A stretch of DNA of 64,000 bases from Bacteroidota bacterium (GTDB lineage Bacteria; Bacteroidota; Bacteroidia; Chitinophagales; Chitinophagaceae): positions 525,809 to 589,808 of the forward strand of contig JAFDXK010000005.1 in NCBI GenBank assembly GCA_018267965.1. The letters run 5' to 3'. Under the pieces are notes generated by a model that had not been told where the DNA came from, made no database searches, and saw nothing but the letters and a program-made list of their open reading frames with translations. A program made the position numbers and the translations under genes. This document shows positions 42,413-50,696 of this stretch, piece after piece (within the stretch, counting starts at the first letter, position 1; each line of letters opens with the position of its first letter).

Positions 42413-43986
42413 TTAGTTTCAAATGTTTTTGGCAAATAAATAGTGATTCTTGTGCCCATTCCGGGCTTGCTTTTAATGTTTATCTCTCCTCTGTGAGCAT
42501 CAACAATATGCTTTACATAACTCATACCCAGTCCAAATCCTTTTACGTCATGCCTGTCACCTGTATTACCTCTGAAAAAACGGTTGAAAATGTATTTCTG
42601 TGTTTCTGCATTCATACCTATACCGTTATCTTCAACCTGCAGTACAAAATGGCTATCAGTATCATACACAGATATTGTTATAATAAGGGCATTAGTACTA
42701 CGATATTTGATGGCATTGTCTATAAGGTTTTGAAGCATATTTCTCAATTGCAGTTCATTACCGTATAAATGTGAACCGACAGCTTTATTATTCACAGTAA
42801 TAACTCCGCCAGCATCTTGTATTTGTATGTCGAAAACTTTCACAGCATCCGACACTAATTGTATGACATTGATTTTCGAAAACTCCTTTTTACTTGCGTC
42901 AGACTCAAGCACAGCCAGTTCCAGTATCTGTTCCACATTCCGCTCAATATGTTTGTTCTCTTCTTCTATTATGCCCATATACACCTCACCTTTAGCTGGG
43001 TTATCTTTCCAGTTTTCTATGGCAAGGTTGATGTTAGTGATAGGTGTGCGGAATTCATGTGTGATATTGTTGATGAAAATGTTTTTCATAGTTGATAGTC
43101 TTTCCTGGTTGAGAATGGTGCGAATAAAATAGATAAATGCAACAACCAAAATCAATACAATAACAATAGAGGAAACCAGCATCACCATTGAAGACTTTAT
43201 CACACTCTTAAACATATCCGGCACATACAGAGACAATACATATGGAGTATTAAACCTATCTCCCAGCATCTTGGTTTTTACATCACTGCTGCTAAGCTGT
43301 TTTTCATCTGCTCCTGTAGAAAGGTATTCAAATCCGTTGTTGTTACCTTTTTGAATACCGATACTATAAACGGTATCTAATTTATTTTTCTTAAGAACTC
43401 CCACCACTAATTCGTTCAGTAGCTTCAGATTGATGGCTTCATCTATCTTAAATTTATTAGCCAGCACTTGCCTGAAATTTTCCGAACTGATATTATTTAT
43501 CTGGTAAGAACTTGTATCATTCCTTCTGATGTCAGGATTCAGCCCTGTAAAACTAAATCTCATTGTCACATCAACAGTGGCTGCATAGTTATCAAACCAT
43601 ACAGTTCTGTCATTTATAAATACACTGTCTTTGCGAGTAGCGAAAAGATTATACAGGTTCAGTGTATCTATGTAGCCGCCATTATCAGGGCCAAGAAATT
43701 TTCCATCTGCGCATTTTTGCTTTACCATATACACGCCTTCTCCTTTCTTGATGAAAGCTTTGGAATAATAAGTAAAACAATAAGCATCCTCTTCTACTTC
43801 TTTTACCACATGCTCCATATCTTCTTTAAGGCTTCTTTCTAAAGTCGCCTTTTGAGCATGGATGCTATTATTGATCCAGTACAACTGTATTCCTATCAGT
43901 CCTGCAATCACTAACCCAATGAGGTAAAACAAATAAACCGTGTTCCGTTTCTTCATAGCACCTTTCAAAGTTATTCGCTGTATCAT
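42409..43986 (-). CDS. Sensor histidine kinase
   Basis: 525 aa. A first transmembrane helix at about residues 18-38, a periplasmic sensor of about 240 residues, a second helix (about 265-290), then the phosphoacceptor HEFRTPITN, the N-box NLIDNAIKY, G1 DNGIGMN and GFGLGMSYV. The sensor domain contains a Cys pair and some Tyr/Asp segments but no known fold was identified. Partner of the response regulator at 41726-42412. A possible signal is a metal or cell-envelope cue because of the neighbours, but that is inference. Confidence 0.94.
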   Translation of the reverse strand: MIQRITLKGAMKKRNTVYLFYLIGLVIAGLIGIQLYWINNSIHAQKATLERSLKEDMEHVVKEVEEDAYCFTYYSKAFIKKGEGVYMVKQKCADGKFLGPDNGGYIDTLNLYNLFATRKDSVFINDRTVWFDNYAATVDVTMRFSFTGLNPDIRRNDTSSYQINNISSENFRQVLANKFKIDEAINLKLLNELVVGVLKKNKLDTVYSIGIQKGNNNGFEYLSTGADEKQLSSSDVKTKMLGDRFNTPYVLSLYVPDMFKSVIKSSMVMLVSSIVIVLILVVAFIYFIRTILNQERLSTMKNIFINNITHEFRTPITNINLAIENWKDNPAKGEVYMGIIEEENKHIERNVEQILELAVLESDASKKEFSKINVIQLVSDAVKVFDIQIQDAGGVITVNNKAVGSHLYGNELQLRNMLQNLIDNAIKYRSTNALIITISVYDTDSHFVLQVEDNGIGMNAETQKYIFNRFFRGNTGDRHDVKGFGLGMSYVKHIVDAHRGEINIKSKPGMGTRITIYLPKTFETK

Positions 43987-44022
43987 GACAACAAGTGATA
44001 CCAGCGCAACATTTGAACCGTT

Positions 44023-44046
44023 TTAAGAATTTTTAAGGATTGTAAG
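44023..44046. promoter_or_regulatory. TTAAG direct repeats, 10-bp period, in front of the kinase gene
   Basis: TTAAG at 44023 and 44033, and GTAAG at 44042: three half-sites at 10 and 9 bp intervals, 37 bp upstream of the kinase start at 43986. This is the arrangement recognised by OmpR/PhoB-type regulators and suggests autoregulation. Confidence 0.55.
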
Positions 44047-44110
44047 GTACTGCTACACCCTTATTATATGAAAGTGTAATTGTCATAAAAGGGTGAAAAA
44101 TGAGGTTAGT

Positions 44111-44145
44111 TTAAGAGTTATTAAGCATTGTTAAACATTATTATC
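44111..44145. promoter_or_regulatory. TTAAG direct repeats, 10-bp period, in front of the T9SS gene
   Basis: TTAAG (44111), TTAAG (44121), TTAAA (44131) and TTATC (44141), each exactly 10 bp apart. It lies 64-98 bp upstream of the gene at 44209. Same motif and spacing as in front of the kinase gene. Confidence 0.6.
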
Positions 44146-44208
44146 AAGGTTTTGTAGGGCTTGCTTCTAATTTGATGCACAATATCCAAATCAAAAAATG
44201 CGAGCAAA

Positions 44209-45060
44209 ATGAAAACTATTTTTACATTATTTACTACGTCAATGCTGTTTATCATCAACACTGCGCAAGCGCAGTATTGCATGTTGCCCGGGCGCACATC
44301 ATACAGCACACAGCAGCCGGGTATCAAAAACTTCAAACTAAATACCATTAACCGCACGTCGTTGCCTGTAGAGCAGCCTCTGTCTTCACCATCACTTACT
44401 GTAACAACAGACACAACTGTATTGCGAATTGGGCAAACCTATGAGATAAGCATTACCCACACTAAGGACAGCTCATCACAATTCTTCGACACATCAAAAA
44501 ACAATATCCGTGTTTGGATAGATTATAATAACGATAAAGATTTTGATGATGCAGGTGAAACAGTTGTAAGTGCAGATAAAAAGAAAGCAGGCGTATTCAC
44601 AGCAACGTTTACTATACCTGCCGGCACACCAATTGGTATAGTGAGATTAAGAGCTACTGCAAAAATGAGCCAGGATGGCGGACACAGTATACCAACCTCA
44701 TGCGATATGCCTGCTGATCCGATAGACTATCACGGTGAGATTGAAGATTATACACTTCGCATCTTGCCGCCTTTGGGTGTTTCAAACATTACTGCTCATT
44801 CTGTAGAAGTAGCGGTATATCCTAATCCGTCTGATGGAATGGTAACAGTTTCATTAAGCAGCATTGAGAATCAACCTTTAAAGATCAGTTTATATGATAT
44901 CACAGGCAAGTTAATTAGTACAATAGTAAATGAATCTAAACAAACTGCTGACAGATATCAGCTAAATCTGAATAACTATACTAATGCAAATGGTGTATTT
45001 TTTATTAAGACCTCTTCAGGAGAAAACACCTCTTATCAAAAAATAGTAAAGACTAACTAG
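44209..45060 (+). CDS. GEVED-domain protein with T9SS sorting signal
   Basis: 283 aa with a signal peptide (ending TAQA). A GEVED-type beta domain (residues 55-190: VWIDYNNDKDFDDAGE, IVRLRATAK, HGEIEDYTL) is followed by a type A T9SS C-terminal domain (VEVAVYPNPSDGMVTVSL to YQKIVKTN). Surface-anchored or secreted. Role unknown; likely induced by the neighbouring two-component system because of the TTAAG repeats upstream. A terminator follows at 45076. Confidence 0.88.
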   Translation: MKTIFTLFTTSMLFIINTAQAQYCMLPGRTSYSTQQPGIKNFKLNTINRTSLPVEQPLSSPSLTVTTDTTVLRIGQTYEISITHTKDSSSQFFDTSKNNIRVWIDYNNDKDFDDAGETVVSADKKKAGVFTATFTIPAGTPIGIVRLRATAKMSQDGGHSIPTSCDMPADPIDYHGEIEDYTLRILPPLGVSNITAHSVEVAVYPNPSDGMVTVSLSSIENQPLKISLYDITGKLISTIVNESKQTADRYQLNLNNYTNANGVFFIKTSSGENTSYQKIVKTN

Positions 45061-45075
45061 GAGTAATAAGGCTAC

Positions 45076-45112
45076 AAGGGGTACATGTTTATATGTACCC
45101 CTTTATTTTTTT
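45076..45112 (+). terminator. Rho-independent terminator
   Basis: AAGGGGTACAT / ATGTACCCCTT with a 6-nt loop, then TTATTTTTTT. It separates the T9SS gene from the cytochrome genes. The ATG at 45093 inside the stem is not a likely start for the next gene. Confidence 0.85.
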
Positions 45113-45116
45113 GAAA

Positions 45117-45455
45117 ATGTTTAAAAAACTATTGTTCTTAATCACTATAGCTTTGGTATCCTGCAAGCAACATGAGGTCGAACCTCCAGCTCCAACACAG
45201 CCATGCAATGCTTCATACAATACTGATATCAAACCTTTAATAACCACCAAATGTGCGATAAGTGGTTGCCATGGCAGTAATGGCTTAGCCAACCTGGCAG
45301 ATTATGCCACACTGAAAGAAAGAGCGGATAATGGCAATATAAAAAAATACGTTTTCACATTACAGATGATGCCACCCTCAGGAGCTACACAACTCACTGA
45401 TAACGAAAAAGCAAAACTACAATGCTGGCTAGACAATGGTGCGTTACAGAATTAA
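45117..45455 (+). CDS. Lipoprotein with a CX4CH haem motif (small cytochrome c-like)
   Basis: 112 aa from ATG 45117 (MFKKLLFLITIALVSCKQ, lipobox ALVSC). A single haem-binding motif KCAISGCHG (Cys-x4-Cys-His) replaces the usual Cys-x2-Cys-His. A likely axial Met lies in MMPPSG near the end. The rest resembles mono-haem domains of the PSCyt1 type. Its end overlaps the start of the next cytochrome gene by 20 bp, so the two are one operon. Confidence 0.8.
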   Translation: MFKKLLFLITIALVSCKQHEVEPPAPTQPCNASYNTDIKPLITTKCAISGCHGSNGLANLADYATLKERADNGNIKKYVFTLQMMPPSGATQLTDNEKAKLQCWLDNGALQN

Positions 45456-46884
45456 ATACTTGCTACCGTTAATAGCTATCGCCTCATGCAGACATGAGGC
45501 TTATATGCCTGCCGGCAATTACCCTAAAGATGTTGGCAATATCATTATCAACAAATGCGCAACAAGTGGTTGTCATAACGACGCGAGTTACACTGCAGCA
45601 GGGGGACTCAACCTGACCACTTGGGAAAATCTGTTCAAAGGAGGCTCAGGAGGTGCGGCTGTAATACCCTATCGTCCCGATTTCAGCACGTTATGTTTTT
45701 ACACAAATACCGATTCTTCTCTCGGAGTTACATTGTCCCCTACTATGCCTGAGGGTGGAAAACCACTATCAAAGGAAGAATATCTTACTATAGCCAACTG
45801 GGTAGCAGCAGGCGCACCGGATGCCTACGGCAAAATAGCCTTTGCCGAAAACCCTAACCGTAAGAAAATGTATGTTGCCAACCGTTTATGTGATGTAGTG
45901 ACCGTACTAGACCAAAGTTCTTTTTTGCAAATGCGATATATAGATATCGGTATAAACTCAGGACAAGAATTTGCTAATAGCATACAAGTATCCCCTAATA
46001 AAAAGAACTGGTATGTTTCATTCTCAGCAACTTCTACAGTGGTTCAAAAATTTGATGCCACGACAGACTACCACGCCTCTGATATAATATTAGGAGCCGG
46101 TAGCTGGTTATCCTTTGTTATCACGAAAGATTCTAAATATGGCTATTTCGTTGACAACAGCAACCCCGGACGTATTGTGTATGCTGACCTGGTAAGCAAC
46201 AAAGTATTATCAACTTACAGTTTTGATAATAAATTCATTTACCCGCAGGGTGCTGCATTAAATGAAGAAGTAAACAAATTATACATAGGTGCCAGTATGG
46301 GCAATTTTATTTACAGCCTCAATATCAACAATCCGCTACAACCTGTTATACAACAAATACCCCTTGACGGCACCGGCAGCATACTCACCAATTCAAGCAT
46401 TGACCCTGTTGCATTACAAATAGGTGAAAATAACCTATGCTATATAGCTTGCCAGAAAACGAACGAGATTCGTGTAATGAATATGAGCAATGACAAACTT
46501 GTTTCTACCATTAAACTACCGGATGCACCTCAATCAATTGCGTATTCCAAATTAGCCAAAAAATTATTAGTGGCTTGTCCTAATGACAGTATGTCCTTTC
46601 CGGGCAACAGGGGGAGCATTATAGTAATTGAGGCAGGCACAAATATCATCATCAAAAAAATAAAAGGTGGCTACGAGCCCTACAGTATAGCAGTAGATGA
46701 TGAAAGCGGTATGGCAATCGTTGCAAATGCTAATCTACATACTGGTGGCCCGGCACCGCACCATGTATCCAAATGCGGCGGCCGAAACGGAAACGTAAGT
46801 TTTATAAACCTTACGGCCATGGAATTAATATCTAACAAAAAATCAGAGGTTGCAACATTCCCCTATAGTGTCAGTGCCCGATAG
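45436..46884 (+). CDS. Lipoprotein: CX4CH cytochrome c domain plus YncE-like beta-propeller
   Basis: 482 aa. Signal and lipobox IASC near residue 18, then a haem domain with KCATSGCHN and an axial-Met candidate in TMPEGG. From about residue 130 to the end there is a beta-propeller with YncE-type repeats (NRKKMYVANRLCDVVTVLDQ, KNWYVSFSAT, MAIVANANLHTGG). Together with the smaller cytochrome this forms a probable outer-membrane-linked electron-carrier pair. Export and haem attachment would need the cytochrome c maturation machinery, which is not in this window. Confidence 0.83.
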   Translation: MVRYRIKYLLPLIAIASCRHEAYMPAGNYPKDVGNIIINKCATSGCHNDASYTAAGGLNLTTWENLFKGGSGGAAVIPYRPDFSTLCFYTNTDSSLGVTLSPTMPEGGKPLSKEEYLTIANWVAAGAPDAYGKIAFAENPNRKKMYVANRLCDVVTVLDQSSFLQMRYIDIGINSGQEFANSIQVSPNKKNWYVSFSATSTVVQKFDATTDYHASDIILGAGSWLSFVITKDSKYGYFVDNSNPGRIVYADLVSNKVLSTYSFDNKFIYPQGAALNEEVNKLYIGASMGNFIYSLNINNPLQPVIQQIPLDGTGSILTNSSIDPVALQIGENNLCYIACQKTNEIRVMNMSNDKLVSTIKLPDAPQSIAYSKLAKKLLVACPNDSMSFPGNRGSIIVIEAGTNIIIKKIKGGYEPYSIAVDDESGMAIVANANLHTGGPAPHHVSKCGGRNGNVSFINLTAMELISNKKSEVATFPYSVSAR

Positions 46885-46960
46885 ATAGGACTGCCGATAT
46901 TAACATATCCATTAGCAATCTTTTGTTTATTTTGAGTCAGGTTTATTTAAACTACTTCTC

Positions 46961-47758
46961 TTGAAGAAAAAACTGTTAAATACCTTAAAAGTATTTGCCC
47001 TTATTTATATTGCAGTTTGCTGCTTGTTATTTTTCTTTCAGGAAAAGCTCATATTCTTTCCTCAAAAACTGGATAAGGAATATCAATTCAGGTTTACTCA
47101 ACACCATGAAGAAATAAATATCAAGACAGTAGATGGCAAATTACTCAATGCGATTCTATTTAAATCAGATAGCAGTAAAGGGGTAATATTTTATCTGCAT
47201 GGCAATGCCGGCTCTTTAGCTACATGGGGCGAAATTGCCACTGCTTATACCCGTTTGCATTATGATGTATTCATGATAGACTACAGGGGATATGGCAAAA
47301 GTGAAGGCACTATTAACAGCCAGGAACAAATTTATGCAGATTTACAACTGGCATATAATGAGATAAAACAACGCTATACAGAAGATAAAATTATAGTCAT
47401 AGGTTATTCCATAGGGAGCGGATTGGCAGCAAAGATTGCATCTGCAAACAAACCTAGTCGACTTATATTGCAAGCACCATATTACAGTCTTACGGACATG
47501 ATGCGTCACAATTACCCTATCATACCAACCTTTCTACTAAGGTATAAATTCGAAACAGATAAATTCATTAAAGACTGTAGCATGCCAATTGTATTGTTTC
47601 ATGGGATTGATGATAAAGTAATTTACTACAATTCGTCAGTAAAATTGAAAGCACTATTAAAACCCAATGATACATTGATAACCCTGCATGGTTGGGGACA
47701 TAACAATATGACGTGGAACAAGCAATACTGTGATGCTTTAAAAGGCATTCTTCAATAA
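46961..47758 (+). CDS. Alpha/beta-hydrolase (BEM46-like), TTG start
   Basis: 265 aa. There is no ATG until far into the protein; TTG at 46961 gives a plausible N-terminus with a membrane anchor (VFALIYIAVCCLLFFF). The nucleophile is in GYSIGSG, the acid in HGIDDKV and the His in HGWGHNNM, all in the right order. The protein is probably membrane-tethered and faces the periplasm. Substrate unknown. Confidence 0.83.
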   Translation: MKKKLLNTLKVFALIYIAVCCLLFFFQEKLIFFPQKLDKEYQFRFTQHHEEINIKTVDGKLLNAILFKSDSSKGVIFYLHGNAGSLATWGEIATAYTRLHYDVFMIDYRGYGKSEGTINSQEQIYADLQLAYNEIKQRYTEDKIIVIGYSIGSGLAAKIASANKPSRLILQAPYYSLTDMMRHNYPIIPTFLLRYKFETDKFIKDCSMPIVLFHGIDDKVIYYNSSVKLKALLKPNDTLITLHGWGHNNMTWNKQYCDALKGILQ

Positions 47759-47771
47759 AGTAATCTTACAA

Positions 47772-49547
47772 TTACAACTTTTGTGCGTCATACAATGCAG
47801 CGAACGCCCCTTTTTGATACAGCAGACTTTCGAAACTACCTTCTTCTGCTATACGACCATCCTGCATAAGGTATATATGGTCTGCTATCTTTAGATTATA
47901 TAATCGGTGTGTAATAAGAATAACCATTTTATTACCAATGTTATCCTTAATATTCTTAAATAACTCCAACTCTGCTACTGCATCAAGAGCGCTGGTAGGT
48001 TCATCTAAAACTATCAGCTGCGAATCTCTGTAAAACACACGCGATAAAATCAGCTTCTGCCATTCGCCTCCACTAAGTTGTTCGCTGCCGCTAAACAGTT
48101 TCCCTAATCGCGTTTTATATCCCTTTTGTAGTTTTGCAATAAACTCATCAGCACCGGACATTTTACCAGCCTGCTGTACCCTGATTTCATCAACACCTCT
48201 CTCATCACCTAACGCAATATTTTCCTCTACAGAAATGAAATATTTTTCAAAGTCCTGGAATACAAATAATGTCTTTTGCCTATAGTCGTCAATATTAATA
48301 TCTATCAATGGAATGTCTTCAACAGTAATACTTCCCGTCTTACTATCATACAGCCTCGACAATAGCTTTACCAATGTAGATTTACCGGAACCATTTTTGC
48401 CTACGATTGCTATTACTTTGCCGGGTTGACAAGTAATAGAGATATTATGTAATACTTCTCTCTCAGACAGAGGATAGCTATAAGAAAGATCTTGTACTGC
48501 AATACCTTTTTTCAATTGCGGAAATGCCTTTGTATCACCGGAAGATTTTGTAACAGATAAATCTAAAAAAGAGAAAAGGTCCTTTAAGAAAATGCGTTGC
48601 TGCAACAACTGCACTATTGCCTGCAGAAACCCTCTTGATGTACTTTGCAATCGTTGAAAGCCCTGTATATACACAATAAACAAGCCTACCGTTATTGTTT
48701 TTTGCCAAGCAGATTTAGCCAGCATGATAAAAACAAAAGACATGGCTATTATTTCTACAGACTCGGCAAGCATGCTATATATTATCAGCTTCTTTTGTAG
48801 CCCCTTTTTTTCTTTATAGATTATCTCCCTTAGTGTGCCGAATTTTTTAATGAACTGCTTGCCAAAAGACAATGCCCTTACTTCTTTAGCCGGGTTGAGA
48901 CTAGTGAGCATCCAGTTGATATAGTTTGTTTCTCGCTCTATAGGCGCCAGTTTGCTTTCCTGCCTGGCTATCAGAAAACCATAAAACCATTTTATTGCCG
49001 CCAGTGGCAGCGACAATGCAATGAACAACATGGCGAAATAAGAATGCAGGCTAAAGAAAAAACCGGCAAGAAAAATAAGTGACAAGCTATTCAGCAGCAC
49101 CGCGTTAAATTGTACTAACAACAATGAAGCCTTATGCAGCGATTGTTGCTGTGCCAAATGCAACGTATCGTAATATGCAGGGGTTTCGTAATACTCATAA
49201 TCTACATTGGCAGCTTTGTGTAACACCTGCGTGGTAAGATAGTCTGTCAATTTTTGCTGGTGCAGCGTTGTAATGTATCCTGCCACCTGAGATGCAATGG
49301 CAATTAAGAACTGTATGCCTGCAAAAACGACAATGAGCAATGTAACTGTGTTAAAATCACTCTTACCCTCAACTATAGCTTCAATGAGCGTTTTGATGTA
49401 GTACAAAGATGCTATAGGCAAAAAAGACTGTATAATCTGCAGCAGCACATTAATTATTGCCATAGGTTTGTCGGCATTCCAAAGTAATGATGCAATACGC
49501 CTCATATCTCTGATAAAAACACCTATATAACTTTTCGTTTTCAACAA
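47772..49547 (-). CDS. ABC transporter, fused permease and ATPase
   Basis: 591 aa. Six transmembrane segments in residues 25-310, then an ATPase with Walker A GKNGSGKST (about 388), signature LSGGEWQK and Walker B LIVLDEPTSALD, plus the H-loop His in ITHRL. This is a type IV half-transporter that probably exports a lipid or peptide as a homodimer. No partner gene or maturation gene indicates the substrate. Confidence 0.93.
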   Translation of the reverse strand: MLKTKSYIGVFIRDMRRIASLLWNADKPMAIINVLLQIIQSFLPIASLYYIKTLIEAIVEGKSDFNTVTLLIVVFAGIQFLIAIASQVAGYITTLHQQKLTDYLTTQVLHKAANVDYEYYETPAYYDTLHLAQQQSLHKASLLLVQFNAVLLNSLSLIFLAGFFFSLHSYFAMLFIALSLPLAAIKWFYGFLIARQESKLAPIERETNYINWMLTSLNPAKEVRALSFGKQFIKKFGTLREIIYKEKKGLQKKLIIYSMLAESVEIIAMSFVFIMLAKSAWQKTITVGLFIVYIQGFQRLQSTSRGFLQAIVQLLQQRIFLKDLFSFLDLSVTKSSGDTKAFPQLKKGIAVQDLSYSYPLSEREVLHNISITCQPGKVIAIVGKNGSGKSTLVKLLSRLYDSKTGSITVEDIPLIDINIDDYRQKTLFVFQDFEKYFISVEENIALGDERGVDEIRVQQAGKMSGADEFIAKLQKGYKTRLGKLFSGSEQLSGGEWQKLILSRVFYRDSQLIVLDEPTSALDAVAELELFKNIKDNIGNKMVILITHRLYNLKIADHIYLMQDGRIAEEGSFESLLYQKGAFAALYDAQKL

Positions 49548-49623
49548 TGCAATAATAACAATCTTGCTGCTAAGACTATCAAATACTAACTGATTTTTAT
49601 CGTTATTTCAGCATCTTTGTATT

Positions 49624-50235
49624 ATGAATATACCTTTTGAAACAGATATTATCCTCGAAAACGAATACGCTCGCCTAACCCCTTTACAGTTAACACATGT
49701 ACCTGATTTGTTACCCGTAGCCATTCAGGATGAAACACTCATACAATATTCACCTGCACAGATACATTCGGAGGTCTTGCTCACCAGCTATATCAATAAT
49801 ATACTAAAAGAGAAAGGAAATAAAACACGCTATGCATTTGCCATTTACGATAAAGTACGCAATGCCTATGCCGGCAGCACCAGCTACCTTAATATCAACC
49901 AAACACACAAACGATTAGAAATTGGTTCTACATGGATTGGCAGAGACTTTCAGAAATCACAGCTCAACCGTAATTGTAAATTGCTATTACTCAGTTATGC
50001 ATTCGAACAGGCTGATGCTGAACGTGTAGAATTCCTTACAGACCAGAGAAATCTCGTATCTCAAAAAGCCATTGAGGGCATTGGTGCCAGGTTCGAAGGG
50101 ATTCTTCGCAGCCATATTACCATGCTTGATGGCTACAGACGAAACAGTATGTGTTATAGTATCATTAAGTCAGAATGGCCCGATGTAAAAGAGAATCTCA
50201 TTAATACATTAAACAAATACCCCATTACAGCATAG
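49624..50235 (+). CDS. GNAT N-acetyltransferase (RimJ/RimL-like)
   Basis: 203 aa. Typical order: MNIPFETDIILENEYARLTPL, a central beta-bulge region (KRLEIGSTWIGRDFQKSQLNRNCKLLLLSYAFE), then NLVSQKAIEGIGARFEGILRSH. Members acetylate the N-terminus of ribosomal proteins or other amines using acetyl-CoA. The target is unknown. The next gene begins 3 bp downstream. Confidence 0.9.
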   Translation: MNIPFETDIILENEYARLTPLQLTHVPDLLPVAIQDETLIQYSPAQIHSEVLLTSYINNILKEKGNKTRYAFAIYDKVRNAYAGSTSYLNINQTHKRLEIGSTWIGRDFQKSQLNRNCKLLLLSYAFEQADAERVEFLTDQRNLVSQKAIEGIGARFEGILRSHITMLDGYRRNSMCYSIIKSEWPDVKENLINTLNKYPITA

Positions 50236-50238
50236 CAC

Positions 50239-50646
50239 ATGAAAAAATCGATTTTCATACTCACTTTACTGGCGATATTAGCTACTATCTCAGGCTACAT
50301 GCTGCATAAAGTATCATGGGTAGGACGATTGGGAATTAATTTGTTTTATGATGAATACCAGATATTCAAAAGCTGGTGGAAAAGCGCATTGTTAGTGTAT
50401 GGTATTTATTTGATTCTATACTTTTTTCACTGGCTGATTAATAAAAAATCTTCAAACGCTGTACTGGCTCATGTATTAGCAATATTAATTGCAATATGCG
50501 GGCTATACTATACATATAACGATTTCCGGCACGACTGGTCGCATAAAATTGCCGGCGAACGTTTCCATATCGGTTTCTACCTGTTTTGGATGGGATGGAT
50601 TGTCATCAGCCTGTTCTTTATCTTTCAAAGAAAACAGCGCCAGTAA
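50239..50646 (+). CDS. Small integral membrane protein, 135 aa
   Basis: Four hydrophobic segments: residues 5-22, 53-70, 76-95 and 110-130, the last being FYLFWMGWIVISLFFIF. No known motif. It follows the acetyltransferase gene by 3 bp and is likely co-transcribed with it. Function unknown. Confidence 0.75.
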   Translation: MKKSIFILTLLAILATISGYMLHKVSWVGRLGINLFYDEYQIFKSWWKSALLVYGIYLILYFFHWLINKKSSNAVLAHVLAILIAICGLYYTYNDFRHDWSHKIAGERFHIGFYLFWMGWIVISLFFIFQRKQRQ

Positions 50647-50696
50647 GGCTTTTTTCGTAATTTCGACGCTTGCATTCAAACACATGCAATATTTAT

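Noticed and set aside
45093..45116. In-frame ATG at 45093 for the small cytochrome
   Set aside because: It is part of a terminator stem; the ATG at 45117 gives the lipoprotein signal.
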